Positions 1 through 8,106 of a stretch of 64,000 bases of DNA are shown here, in pieces. Source of the DNA: Streptosporangium nondiastaticum (GTDB lineage Bacteria > Actinomycetota > Actinomycetes > Streptomycetales > Streptomycetaceae); assembly GCF_003011965.1 (NCBI RefSeq), contig NZ_PXWG01000014.1, forward strand, positions 32,822-96,821, read 5' to 3'. The number at the start of each line of letters is the position of its first letter. The first letter of the stretch is position 1. The notes under the pieces are model-generated. The model did not search any database, was not told the DNA's origin, and saw only the letters and a program-made list of their open reading frames with translations. Made by a program: the position numbers and the translations under genes.

Positions 1-418
1 CCTGCGCCGCATCGTCGACTACGGCCACACCTTCAGCCCGCCGATCGAGATGGCCGTCGTCCCCGAGCTGCTGCACGGCGAGGCGGTGGCGATCGACTGC
101 CTGTTCACCGCGGTGCTCTCGTACGTCCGGGGCCGGCTCAGCGGGACCGACGTCCGGCGCGTGGCCCGCACCATGCACCGCGTCGGGCTCCCCCTCGACC
201 ACCCGCTGTTCTACGACATCGGCATGCTGGAGCGCGCGATGGAGGAGGCCCGCCTGCACCGCGACGGCAGCCTCAACCTGCCCGTCGTCCAGGAGATCGG
301 CTCCTGCACCTTCACCCAGGAAGTGACCCGGGAGGAGCTGCACCAGGTCACCGCGCTGCTCAAGGAGCTGGCGCAGTCCGCCGGCGAGGACCTGCCCGCC
401 CCCGCCCCGCAGCGCTGA
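1..418 (+). CDS. Sugar phosphate cyclase, C-terminal part (2-epi-5-epi-valiolone synthase-like)
   Basis: The reading frame is open from base 2, so the gene begins outside the window and about 138 C-terminal residues remain. The segment DYGHTFSPPIEM followed by LLHGEAVAID matches the metal-binding His region of the dehydroquinate synthase superfamily. The YGHTFSP form is typical of the cyclases that turn sedoheptulose 7-phosphate into C7-cyclitols (EEVS group) and differs from the GHTxGHA of true AroB. The next genes (aminotransferase, VOC protein) fit a cetoniacytone- or valienamine-like aminocyclitol route. A DDGS or 2-deoxy-scyllo-inosose synthase is not excluded because the substrate-specificity residues lie upstream of the window. 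Confidence 0.8.
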   Translation, partial: LRRIVDYGHTFSPPIEMAVVPELLHGEAVAIDCLFTAVLSYVRGRLSGTDVRRVARTMHRVGLPLDHPLFYDIGMLERAMEEARLHRDGSLNLPVVQEIGSCTFTQEVTREELHQVTALLKELAQSAGEDLPAPAPQR

Positions 419-470
419 GCACCAAGCCCTCAGGACCACGCCCCCACCGCACCACACCAGGAGGAGACCC

Positions 471-1661
471 GTGCCGGGTCCAGGATTTGAATTCCTCGGC
501 GACGAGGAGCGACGCAACGTCGAGCAGGTGCTCGCGAACTGGAGCCTCACCCGCTACCTGTTCGACGACCCCGAGGAGCACTCCTTCGTCCGGAGGCTGG
601 AGCGCGACGTGGAGGCCCTCTTCCGCAGCGGCCCCGCGATCGCCGTCAACAGCGGCACCTCGGCCCTCGCCACGGCCCTCGCGGGCCTGGGCATCGGCCC
701 CGGCGACGAGGTCATCGTCCCCGGCTACACCTACGTCGCCTCCATCGGCTCGATCGGCCACTTCGGCGCGACGCCGGTCCTCGCGGAGGTCGACGAGACC
801 CTGACCCTCGACCCCGAGGACGTCGAGCGCCGGATCACGCCCCGGACGCGCGCCGTCATGGCCGTGCACATGCTGGGCGCGCCGTGCGACCTGGAACGGC
901 TGCGGGAGGTCACCGACCGCCACGGCATCCTGCTGATCGAGGACGCCGCGCAGGCCTGCGGCGGCAGCTACCGCGGCGCGCGGCTGGGGACGGTCGGCGA
1001 CGCCGGCGCGTACTCCTTCAACCCCTTCAAGGTCATCACCTGCGGCGAGGGCGGCATGGCCCTCTTCCGCGACCGCACGGCCTACGCCCGCGGCTTCGCC
1101 TACCAGGACCAGGGCTGGCCTCCCCTGCGCGACAACAACGGGGTGGGCACGGGCGAGGCGACGTTCGGCCTGAACCTGCGCATGCCCGAGCTCAGCGCGG
1201 CCGTGGCCTGCGCCCAGCTGCAGCGGGTCGACGCCGTGCTCGCCGGGACCCGCCGCGTCCGGGACCGCCTCGCCGGGCTCATCGAGCCGCACGAGGGCAT
1301 GCGGCAGCGCCCCCTCAACGACGCCGACGGCGACTGCGCCAGCGTCGTCGTCCACACCTTCGACAGCGCGGACCGGGCCCGCGAGGTGGCGGAGAAGCTG
1401 TCCACCAAGCCGCTCGTCGACTCGGGCCGCCACTACTACGGCAACATGCCCCAGCTGAAGGGGAACGCGTCGATCCGCTACCAGCGGGGGGACCTGCCCC
1501 GCACCGACGATCTGCTGTCCCGCTCCGTCGCCGTCTCCGTCGGCGTCTCGGACGCGCACCTCGGCTCCGGGTTCGGCGTCGGCGTGCACAGCACCGAGGA
1601 GGACGTGGCCCGCGCAGCCGAGGCGTTCAACTCCGCCGTCCGGTCCGCGGTGACCGCGTGA
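471..1661 (+). CDS. DegT/DnrJ/EryC1/StrS-family PLP aminotransferase
   Basis: A 396-residue fold-type I aminotransferase of the sugar/cyclitol family. The N-terminal PLP phosphate-binding stretch NSGTSALATAL, the EDAAQACGG segment carrying the cofactor Asp, and the Schiff-base Lys in SFNPFKVITCGEGG are all visible. It presumably transfers an amino group to a keto-cyclitol made by the upstream cyclase. GTG is chosen as the start because a GGAGGAG Shine-Dalgarno sequence lies just in front. It sits 52 bp after the cyclase and 46 bp before the VOC gene on the same strand, so one operon is likely. A role in deoxysugar amination is possible, but no NDP-sugar genes are present. Confidence 0.9.
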   Translation: MPGPGFEFLGDEERRNVEQVLANWSLTRYLFDDPEEHSFVRRLERDVEALFRSGPAIAVNSGTSALATALAGLGIGPGDEVIVPGYTYVASIGSIGHFGATPVLAEVDETLTLDPEDVERRITPRTRAVMAVHMLGAPCDLERLREVTDRHGILLIEDAAQACGGSYRGARLGTVGDAGAYSFNPFKVITCGEGGMALFRDRTAYARGFAYQDQGWPPLRDNNGVGTGEATFGLNLRMPELSAAVACAQLQRVDAVLAGTRRVRDRLAGLIEPHEGMRQRPLNDADGDCASVVVHTFDSADRAREVAEKLSTKPLVDSGRHYYGNMPQLKGNASIRYQRGDLPRTDDLLSRSVAVSVGVSDAHLGSGFGVGVHSTEEDVARAAEAFNSAVRSAVTA

Positions 1662-1707
1662 CCGCCCCCACCCCCTTCCCTTCACGCCCCAAGGATCGGA
1701 GCATCCG

Positions 1708-2628
1708 GTGAAGAACACCCTGGACGGTTTCTCGATGGCGGTGCCGGACGTGGACGCCGCGGCGGACCTGTTCCGGACCGTCTTCGGCGCGGAGTCGCTG
1801 TCCGCGGACGGCTCGGACACGCTCGTGGACGACCACGGCGCGCCCGCCCGCAGCGTCCTGCTGCAGCTCGACCCGCGGACGCGGCTGCGCCTGCTCGCGT
1901 ACGAGGCGACCGCCGGGGCGCCGTTCGACGCCTCGGTCGTGGACATCGGCACCGCGCACTTCTGCTTCCGCACCGGGGACATCGAGCGGGCGGCGGAATT
2001 CCTCGCGCAGTGCCCCGGGATCAGGATCCTCGGCGAGGTCATGGAGATCCCCGAGGGGGCGCTGCGCCACCACAAGTGGGTCTACTTCCGCTTCCCCTGG
2101 GGCGCGTACGGCGAGCTCCAGGAGTGGCCGGAGACCCCCTCGGCGGAGGCCGCGGAGCTCTTCCACGGCCAGGTGCCGGTGACGGCGTCCCCGGTTCCCA
2201 CTCTGATGGGGATCGACCACGTCGGCTACAGCGTCCGGGACCTCGACGCCGCGGTCGCCCTGCTGACGGACTGCCTCGGCGGCCGACGGGTCCTCGGGTC
2301 GGTCATCAGCACCGGCAAGGAGCTGATGGATCGCCAGTTCGAGACGCCCGTCCCGGCCCTGTCGAAGATGGCCATGGTGCGCATCGGCGAGCACACCAAC
2401 ATCGAGCTGTTCGAGCACGTGGTGGACGAGGTCCGGCGCACGGGCGACCGGCTCGCCGTCGGGGCGTCCCGCATGGTCTTCCGCTCGGACGACCCGGCCG
2501 GATCGGGCGCCGGGCTGTCGCGCCGCTTCGGCTTCTCCGAGGCCGGGGCCGCGACCGGGTCCGCGGCCGGCGGGACCGGAGTCCTGCTCACCGCCGGCTC
2601 GGGCCTGGACGTCGAGTTCACGGCCTGA
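1708..2628 (+). CDS. Two-domain VOC (glyoxalase-fold) protein, possible valiolone epimerase
   Basis: The protein has 306 residues and two vicinal-oxygen-chelate halves, one starting near residue 5 (LDGFSMAVPDVDAAADLF) and a second near residue 170 (GIDHVGYSVRDLDAAVALL). The second half keeps the HVGY motif whose His normally binds the metal. VOC proteins that epimerise 2-epi-5-epi-valiolone (CetB type) are known beside EEVS and aminotransferase genes, and that is the context here, so this is the preferred guess. An HPPD-like dioxygenase or a resistance protein would look similar at this level. The gene is followed by a strong hairpin. Confidence 0.75.
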   Translation: MKNTLDGFSMAVPDVDAAADLFRTVFGAESLSADGSDTLVDDHGAPARSVLLQLDPRTRLRLLAYEATAGAPFDASVVDIGTAHFCFRTGDIERAAEFLAQCPGIRILGEVMEIPEGALRHHKWVYFRFPWGAYGELQEWPETPSAEAAELFHGQVPVTASPVPTLMGIDHVGYSVRDLDAAVALLTDCLGGRRVLGSVISTGKELMDRQFETPVPALSKMAMVRIGEHTNIELFEHVVDEVRRTGDRLAVGASRMVFRSDDPAGSGAGLSRRFGFSEAGAATGSAAGGTGVLLTAGSGLDVEFTA

Positions 2629-2635
2629 CGGTGCG

Positions 2636-2672
2636 GGTGCCGCGCGCCCGGGACGGCCGGGCGCGCGGCACC
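2636..2672 (+). terminator. Intrinsic terminator-like hairpin after the VOC gene
   Basis: Perfect 16-bp arms (2636-2651 and 2657-2672) around a 5-nt loop, beginning 8 bp after the stop codon. There is no T-tract, as is usual in this kind of genome. It probably ends the cyclase-aminotransferase-VOC transcript or attenuates reading into the acyltransferase gene. Confidence 0.75.
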
Positions 2673-2675
2673 GCT

Positions 2676-2707
2676 CGTACCTGACCGCGCCCGTACCTGA
2701 CCGCGCC
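2676..2707. repeat. Perfect 16-bp tandem duplication
   Basis: CGTACCTGACCGCGCC occurs twice head to tail (2676-2691, 2692-2707), between the hairpin and the acyltransferase start at 2753. It could be a direct-repeat operator or a slip duplication. No further support is visible. Confidence 0.7.
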
Positions 2708-2752
2708 GCACCGCGCGCGCACGACCAGAAGCAAGAAATCCATGGGGGAAAC

Positions 2753-3973
2753 ATGAGGAATGAACGGGCACTCGCCGATTCGCGGCTCCCGTCCCTGACC
2801 GGCCTGAGGTTCGTGGCGGCCCTGCTGGTCTTCTTCTTCCACCTGAGCGTGGAGAAGCTGTACGACGACGGCACCAACCCGGTGCTGTCGAAGGTCTTCA
2901 ATCCGGCCGGCGGCGTCGGCGTCTCGTTCTTCTTCGTCCTGAGCGGGTTCGTCCTCGCCTGGTCGGCGAAGCCGGGCCGGTCGGCGGGTGAGTTCCTGCG
3001 CCGCCGCCTCGCGAAGATCTACCCGAACCACCTCCTGCTCTGGATGCTGACCCTGCCGCTCCTGCTGCTGTTCGGGGAGCAGGTCGCCGCGGGGTCCGCC
3101 ACGGCGAACCTCGCCCTCGTGCAGACGTGGATCCCGCGGCTGGACTTCTTCTTCAGCGTGAACCGGCCGAGCTGGTCACTGTGCTGCGAGCTGTTCTTCT
3201 ACCTCATGTTCCCGCTGCTGGCGCGCTTCGTCGGACGCTTCGGCCGGCCCGGCACCTGGGCGGTCGCCGCCGCGGCCGTCGCGGGCGTCCTGCTGCTGCC
3301 CGTGGTCGCCGGCCTCCTGCACGGCGGGCCCGGCATGCCGCTCGACGTGTCGCACCCCGAGGCGGACAGCGGCGTGTCCGTGCGCCAGTACTGGCTGGTC
3401 TACGCGTTCCCGGTGTCGCGCTGCCTGGAGTTCCTCCTGGGCATCGCGGTGGCGAAGCTGGTCAAGGACGGCGCGTGGCCCCGGGTTCCGGTGGCCGTGG
3501 CCACGGGCCTGCTGGCGATCGGCTACGCCGCCGCCGTCGTGGCCCCCGTGCTCTACGGTCTCGCCGCCCTCACCGTGATCCCCCTGACGCTGTTCATCCC
3601 CGCCGTCGCGATGGCCGACCTGGAGGGCCGCGGCTCCCTGCTGCGCAGCCGGTCCATGGTGTGGCTGGGCGAGGTGTCCTTCGCCTTCTACCTCGTGCAC
3701 CAGACCGTCCTGAGGATCGGTCACGACCTGCTCGGCCACGACACGTCCTGGAACGCCTGGACGGCGTCCGCGCTCGCCGCCGCCTTCGCCGCGGTCACCC
3801 TCCTGATCGCCTGGGCGGTCTACCGGTGGTGGGAGATGCCCGCCATGCGCCTGCTGACGGCGCCGCGTTCCGGCGGGAAGAGCATTCCCGTCGCGTCCGG
3901 CGGCCCGCGCGTGCGGCCCGGTCCGGAGCTCTCCCGGCCGCGCCCCGCCGAGCTGGCCGCCGACAAGGACTGA
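2753..3973 (+). CDS. Acyltransferase-3 family membrane O-acyltransferase
   Basis: A 406-residue polytopic membrane protein of the OafA/YrhL acyltransferase-3 family. The N-terminus SLTGLRFVAALLVFFFHL carries the family's diagnostic helix 1, including the near-essential His of the FFFH segment. About ten hydrophobic segments follow, then a basic, Pro-rich cytoplasmic tail. Such enzymes usually acylate a sugar or secondary metabolite hydroxyl using acyl-CoA. Beside cyclitol genes it may decorate the cyclitol product, which is inference. The ATG start follows GGGGGAAAC. Confidence 0.85.
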   Translation: MRNERALADSRLPSLTGLRFVAALLVFFFHLSVEKLYDDGTNPVLSKVFNPAGGVGVSFFFVLSGFVLAWSAKPGRSAGEFLRRRLAKIYPNHLLLWMLTLPLLLLFGEQVAAGSATANLALVQTWIPRLDFFFSVNRPSWSLCCELFFYLMFPLLARFVGRFGRPGTWAVAAAAVAGVLLLPVVAGLLHGGPGMPLDVSHPEADSGVSVRQYWLVYAFPVSRCLEFLLGIAVAKLVKDGAWPRVPVAVATGLLAIGYAAAVVAPVLYGLAALTVIPLTLFIPAVAMADLEGRGSLLRSRSMVWLGEVSFAFYLVHQTVLRIGHDLLGHDTSWNAWTASALAAAFAAVTLLIAWAVYRWWEMPAMRLLTAPRSGGKSIPVASGGPRVRPGPELSRPRPAELAADKD

Positions 3974-4028
3974 AGCAAGCCGCACGCCCCGCCCGCACCC
4001 GCCCGGCACCACCGTAAGGAACTTCGCC

Positions 4029-4865
4029 ATGCTGACCATGGATCGCGCCACCGAGCCCGGACCCGCCGCCCCCGCCGAGGAGCAAGCCCGCCCCGCCGGC
4101 TGCCTGCAGTCCTACCAGTCCGCGCTGGAGCAGGTGGGCATCGGCTCCGGGTGGAGCGTGCTCGACGCCGGCTGCGGCAGCGGCGACTTCCTGCCGTGGC
4201 TCGCCGAACTGGTCGGCCCCGGTGGGCGCGTGTCGGCGGTCGACCGGCTGGAGCGGAACACGGCGGCCGCGGCGGAGCGCATGCGCCAGTACGCTCCCGG
4301 GCGGCCCGTGGACGTGCGCCGTGCGAGCGTGCTCGACCTGCCCCACGCCGACGGCTCGTTCGACGCCGTGTGGTGCGCCGACGTCCTCCAGCACCTGGAC
4401 GACGGCACGCTCGGCCGGGCCCTGCGGGAGCTGCGCAGGGTCGTGCGGCCGGGCGGGCTGGTGGCCGTGCAGGTGCCGGACGTCACGGCGGTCGCGGTAC
4501 GGCCGGGCGATCCGTTCCTGTTCACGGACTTCTTCCGCGCGGCGGCCCCGTCGTGCCCGTACGCCCGGCAGCTGCTGCGCGGCCGCGAACTCCACCGCTG
4601 GCTCCGCGAGTCGGGCCTCGCATCGGTGCGCCAGCACACGACGGTGATCGAGCACCTCGCCCCGCTGGACCCGGGCACCCTGCGGTTCTGGACCCGCACC
4701 GGCGCCCTCATCGCCCGGCAGGCGCGGAGCCTGGGCGGCGGCTGGGAGCACCGGTGGGCGCCGTTCGCCGACGCCGGCGCGGAGGACCACCCGCTCCGCT
4801 CCCGGCACGGCTACGTCAGCGAGGGCACCACGGTCGCCGTCGGCACGGTCCCGGCCGAGCAATAG
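4029..4865 (+). CDS. Class I SAM-dependent methyltransferase
   Basis: A 278-residue Rossmann methyltransferase of the Methyltransf_11/UbiE type. Motif I is VLDAGCGSGDFLPWL (residues about 44-58), the acidic end of strand 2 is SAVDRL, and motif IV is FDAVWCADVLQHL. It likely O-, N- or C-methylates a product of the neighbouring pathway, but the substrate cannot be read from sequence. An AAGGAA ribosome site precedes the ATG. The stop codon overlaps the iron-box-like element that belongs to the next operon. Confidence 0.85.
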   Translation: MLTMDRATEPGPAAPAEEQARPAGCLQSYQSALEQVGIGSGWSVLDAGCGSGDFLPWLAELVGPGGRVSAVDRLERNTAAAAERMRQYAPGRPVDVRRASVLDLPHADGSFDAVWCADVLQHLDDGTLGRALRELRRVVRPGGLVAVQVPDVTAVAVRPGDPFLFTDFFRAAAPSCPYARQLLRGRELHRWLRESGLASVRQHTTVIEHLAPLDPGTLRFWTRTGALIARQARSLGGGWEHRWAPFADAGAEDHPLRSRHGYVSEGTTVAVGTVPAEQ

Positions 4866-4880
4866 GTTAGGCTACCCTTA
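4862..4880 (+). promoter_or_regulatory. Iron box (DmdR1/IdeR-type operator)
   Basis: ATAGGTTAGGCTACCCTTA matches the 19-bp DmdR1/IdeR consensus TTAGGTTAGGCTAACCTAA at 16 positions. It lies 16-40 bp before the two possible starts of the GntR gene, where a bound repressor would block transcription. Iron-dependent repression of the GntR-MFS-hydrolase operon is therefore predicted. Confidence 0.75.
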
Positions 4881-4919
4881 TCAAGGGATGATGATATGTT
4901 CTATCGGGAGGTGGGCGGA

Positions 4920-5612
4920 GTGCGCGCTGTACCGCGTTCGGCACTGATCGAAGGCACCATCGAGCGGCTGAAGACGCAGATCGTCAGCGGCAGGTGGCCG
5001 ATGGGGAGCAAGATCCCCGTCGAGGACGAGCTCGTGGCCGAGCTGGAGGTCAGCCGCAGCACGCTGCGCCAGGCGGTCCAGGCCCTGGTCCACGTGGGCC
5101 TGCTGGAGACCGCGCAGGGCCGGGGCACGTTCGTGCGCGGCACCCACGAGGTCGACGCCGTCCTGACCCGCTATCTGGCCGACGCCGAGCTCCGCTACGT
5201 CCTGGAGACCCGCCGCGGCCTGGAGGTGGAGGCGGCGGGCCTCGCCGCCGAGCGCCGCAGCCGGGCCGGCCTGGACCGCCTCGCGGCCGTGTACGAGCGG
5301 CAGACCGCCGCCCACCGGGACGGCAGGGCGGGCGAGTTCAACCGCGCGGCGGTGGAGTTCCACACGGCCGTCGTCGAGGCCGCGGGCAATCCCGTGCTGA
5401 CCCGGCTCTACAGCAGCATGCTCGGCTCCGTCCGGGACTCGGTCCGGGTGGGCGGCGTGCGCCGCCCCGAGGAGCACTACGGGGACCCCGGCCACGCCCG
5501 CATCCTGGAGGCGATCGACGGCGGCGACCCGCAGGCCGCGCGGGACGCGGCGGCCGAGCACGTGTCCGCCTTCCTGATCGCGCTCGCGCCGGCCGGCAAG
5601 GACGCGCCGTGA
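4920..5612 (+). CDS. GntR/FadR-family transcriptional regulator
   Basis: An N-terminal winged helix (IERLKTQIVSGRWPMGSKIPVEDELVAEL...SRSTLRQAVQALVHVGLLE) is followed by an all-helical FCD ligand domain with the metal/acid-binding pattern (FNRAAVEFHTAVVEAAGN; GHARILEAI). The protein has about 230 residues, normal for the FadR subfamily. GTG 4920 is preferred because GGGAGG sits 8 nt upstream; an in-frame ATG at 4896 is also possible. It overlaps the transporter gene by 3 nt and probably controls its own operon in response to a small carboxylate or sugar acid. The iron box adds a second layer of control. Confidence 0.85.
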   Translation: MRAVPRSALIEGTIERLKTQIVSGRWPMGSKIPVEDELVAELEVSRSTLRQAVQALVHVGLLETAQGRGTFVRGTHEVDAVLTRYLADAELRYVLETRRGLEVEAAGLAAERRSRAGLDRLAAVYERQTAAHRDGRAGEFNRAAVEFHTAVVEAAGNPVLTRLYSSMLGSVRDSVRVGGVRRPEEHYGDPGHARILEAIDGGDPQAARDAAAEHVSAFLIALAPAGKDAP

Positions 5613-6898
5613 CGGCCCGGGGCGGCGCGCCCTCCCCCGGCGGCGAGCAGGAGCCGCTGTTCACCCGCACCGCCGTGGTGGCGTCCTGCCTGGGCATGGT
5701 GATCATCGGCGCGCTGATCGCCCTGTACGGACCGGTGGTCCCCGCCCTGCGCGACAAGTTCTCCTTATCGGAGCCGACGGCCGGGCTGGCCCTGGCCGCC
5801 CAGTCGCTCGGCGCAGTGGTGGGCGTCCTCGGCTTCCACTCCGTCCACCGCCGGATCGGCAACCGCGCGCTGCTGATCTCCTCGTACCTGACGATGCTGG
5901 CGGGCACCGTCACCTTCGGCCTCTCCGGGACGTGGTCCCTGATGCTGGGGGCGGCCGTCGTCATGGGACTCGGCCTCGGCGGCGTCGACTTCGCCATCAG
6001 CCGGCTGTTCCTCATCGGGCTCGGCGCCCGCGGCCCGGCCCTGCTGAACGTGGCCCACGGCTGCTTCGGCCTCGGCACCGTCCTGGCGCCGGCCGTCATC
6101 GCCGTCACCGGCCCCGAGCGCTACGGCGCCACGTTCATCACGATCGGCCTCCTGACCCTGATCCCCCTGGCGTGCGTCCGCGGGGTGCGGGCCCGCCCGA
6201 CGCCCGCCGAACTCGCCGAGGCCGCGCCGGCACCGGCCCACCGCTCCGGCGGACGCGGCCTGGCCGTCGTGCTCGCCGGATTCGTGGCCGTCTACATGCT
6301 GCACTTCGCGGTGCAGAGCGGCATCGGCAACTGGGAGCCCACCCACCTGCACGCGCTCGGTCGGAGCATGACGGGCGCGACCGTCGCCACCTCGGCGTAC
6401 TGGCTGGCCATGACCGTGGGCCGCTTCCTGGTCGCCCCGCTGGCCCGCCGCTGGTCCCCCGCCGCGATCGTCACCGGCGCCTGCGCCCTGATGACCCTCA
6501 GCGTCCTGCTGGTGCCGGTGCCCGGCCTCGCCCCCTGGGCGTACGCGGCCGCCGGCCTGTGCATCGGCCCCATCTTCCCCAACGGCCTGAACTGGCTGAA
6601 CCGTTCCGCGCCCGCCTCGGGCAACGCCATGGCCTACGTCATCGCCGCGGCCATGCTCGGCTCCGTCGCCTTCCCGCCCGCGCTCGGCGCGGTCATCGAG
6701 GAGTACGACGTCGGCGCCCTGCCCCTCACGCTGGCCGTCCTGTGCCTGGCCACGCTGGCCATCAGCGCGGCCCTCGCGCGACGGCTGCGCGGCGGCCGGC
6801 CGGGGACGGTCGCGGCGCGGGCCGGGGTCCCCCGGGAGCAGGCGCTCACCACAACGACCGTACGAACGACAAGCACCCGAGAGAAAGGCGCGTCATGA
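5609..6898 (+). CDS. Major facilitator superfamily transporter
   Basis: A protein of about 429 residues with twelve predicted membrane helices in two halves separated by a hydrophilic loop (RARPTPAELAEAAPAPAHRS, about residues 192-211). The helices resemble the FucP/YfmO-like fucose or drug MFS group. The GTG start overlaps the GntR stop (GTGA) and the stop overlaps the hydrolase start (ATGA), so the three genes are translationally coupled. The direction of transport is not evident. Co-regulation by an iron box and the cyclitol neighbours make product export or uptake of an iron-mobilising compound possible. Confidence 0.85.
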   Translation: MTARGGAPSPGGEQEPLFTRTAVVASCLGMVIIGALIALYGPVVPALRDKFSLSEPTAGLALAAQSLGAVVGVLGFHSVHRRIGNRALLISSYLTMLAGTVTFGLSGTWSLMLGAAVVMGLGLGGVDFAISRLFLIGLGARGPALLNVAHGCFGLGTVLAPAVIAVTGPERYGATFITIGLLTLIPLACVRGVRARPTPAELAEAAPAPAHRSGGRGLAVVLAGFVAVYMLHFAVQSGIGNWEPTHLHALGRSMTGATVATSAYWLAMTVGRFLVAPLARRWSPAAIVTGACALMTLSVLLVPVPGLAPWAYAAAGLCIGPIFPNGLNWLNRSAPASGNAMAYVIAAAMLGSVAFPPALGAVIEEYDVGALPLTLAVLCLATLAISAALARRLRGGRPGTVAARAGVPREQALTTTTVRTTSTREKGAS

Positions 6899-8028
6899 CC
6901 CAGCAGTGGGTGGCGGGGTTCCGCAGCGCGGTGATCAGCCCGTACGAGACGATCCGGCTCACCGAGCCCCGCGGCTTCAGCGACCAGACGGTCCGTCAGG
7001 TCCTGCACATGGCCGGCGGCGGCGAGCAGCTCCGCGTGCGGCTCTCCAACCGCTACGGCCGTTCCCCGCTGACCGTCGCCGACGCCCGGGTGGCCGAGCG
7101 CAAGACCGCCGGCGAGATCGTCGCCGAGACCGACACCGGGGTGCGCTTCGGCGGCCTCGCGCAGGTGACAGTCCCGGCGGGCGGCGAGGTGGTCAGCGAC
7201 CCGGTCGGCCTGCCCGTCCGGGCGGGCGCCGACCTCGTCCTCAGCCTCCACCTGCCGGCGGAGACCGGCCCGGCCACCTTCTCGCACATGCCCGGCGAGA
7301 CGTCCTACGTCGCCGCCGGGAACCGGACCGCAGCGGCGAGCCTCCCCGGGGCTGAGGAGGTCCCCTGCCGGTTCTACGTCACCGGGATCGACGTGCTCGC
7401 CGAGGAGGGCACGGCGGTCGCCGTCGCCTTCGGTGACTCCTGGTTCGAGGGCGTCGGCACCACGCCCGGCACCAACCGGCGCTCCGTCGACGCGCTCAAC
7501 CGGCGGCTGGAGCGCGGCTGGACCGTCAACCAGGGCATCGCCGGGAACCGGCTGCTGACCGACGAGATCGGCGAGCACGCCCTGGCCCGCTTCGAGCAGG
7601 ACGTGCTGTCCGTGCCCGGCGCCGCCCACGTCCTGGTGAACTTCGGCATCAACGACCTGGGCCTGCCGGGGATGGTGGGGCTGCCCCCCGCCACGGCGGG
7701 CGAGCTGATCGCCGGGTTCGCCGAGCTGGCCCGCCGGGCGCACGAGGCCGGGCTGACGATCCACGCGGCGACCGTCGGCCCGTTCGCCGGAGCCGTCTAC
7801 CCGGGCCACAACACCCCCGAGGGCCTCGCCGCCCGGCGCGAGGTGAACGAGTGGATCCGCACCGGCGGCGCCTTCGACTCGGTCTTCGACGTCGCCCGCG
7901 CCGTGGAGGACCCCGAGCGGCCGGACCACATCCGCCCGGAGTTCGACAGCGGCGACGGCATGCACCTCAACGACGCCGGAGCCGAGGCCATGGCCGCCGC
8001 GGTCGACCTTCGCGCGCTCGCCTTCTGA
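6895..8028 (+). CDS. SGNH/GDSL-family hydrolase
   Basis: A 377-residue protein. The N-terminal ~170 residues look like a beta-sandwich, and the C-terminal part is an SGNH hydrolase with block I FGDSWFEG (nucleophile Ser), block III GINDL (Asn) and block V DGMHLNDAG (Asp-x-x-His). No signal peptide is seen, so a cytoplasmic esterase or deacylase acting on a metabolite is likely. Coupled by ATGA overlap to the MFS gene, it may hydrolyse an ester carried by the transported compound, in the way siderophore esterases do. That role is inference from the iron box. Confidence 0.85.
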   Translation: MTQQWVAGFRSAVISPYETIRLTEPRGFSDQTVRQVLHMAGGGEQLRVRLSNRYGRSPLTVADARVAERKTAGEIVAETDTGVRFGGLAQVTVPAGGEVVSDPVGLPVRAGADLVLSLHLPAETGPATFSHMPGETSYVAAGNRTAAASLPGAEEVPCRFYVTGIDVLAEEGTAVAVAFGDSWFEGVGTTPGTNRRSVDALNRRLERGWTVNQGIAGNRLLTDEIGEHALARFEQDVLSVPGAAHVLVNFGINDLGLPGMVGLPPATAGELIAGFAELARRAHEAGLTIHAATVGPFAGAVYPGHNTPEGLAARREVNEWIRTGGAFDSVFDVARAVEDPERPDHIRPEFDSGDGMHLNDAGAEAMAAAVDLRALAF

Positions 8029-8049
8029 CGCCACCGGCGTCTCCACGAC

Positions 8050-8095
8050 GACCCCGCACGGCGCACTTCACGTGCACCCCCGGCCGTGCGGGGTC
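8050..8095. terminator. Bidirectional terminator between convergent genes
   Basis: Perfect 12-bp arms (GACCCCGCACGG at 8050-8061, its complement at 8084-8095) with a 22-nt loop, placed between the hydrolase stop at 8028 and the glycosidase stop at 8107 on the other strand. Confidence 0.75.
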
Positions 8096-8106
8096 CTTCC
8101 CGTCCG

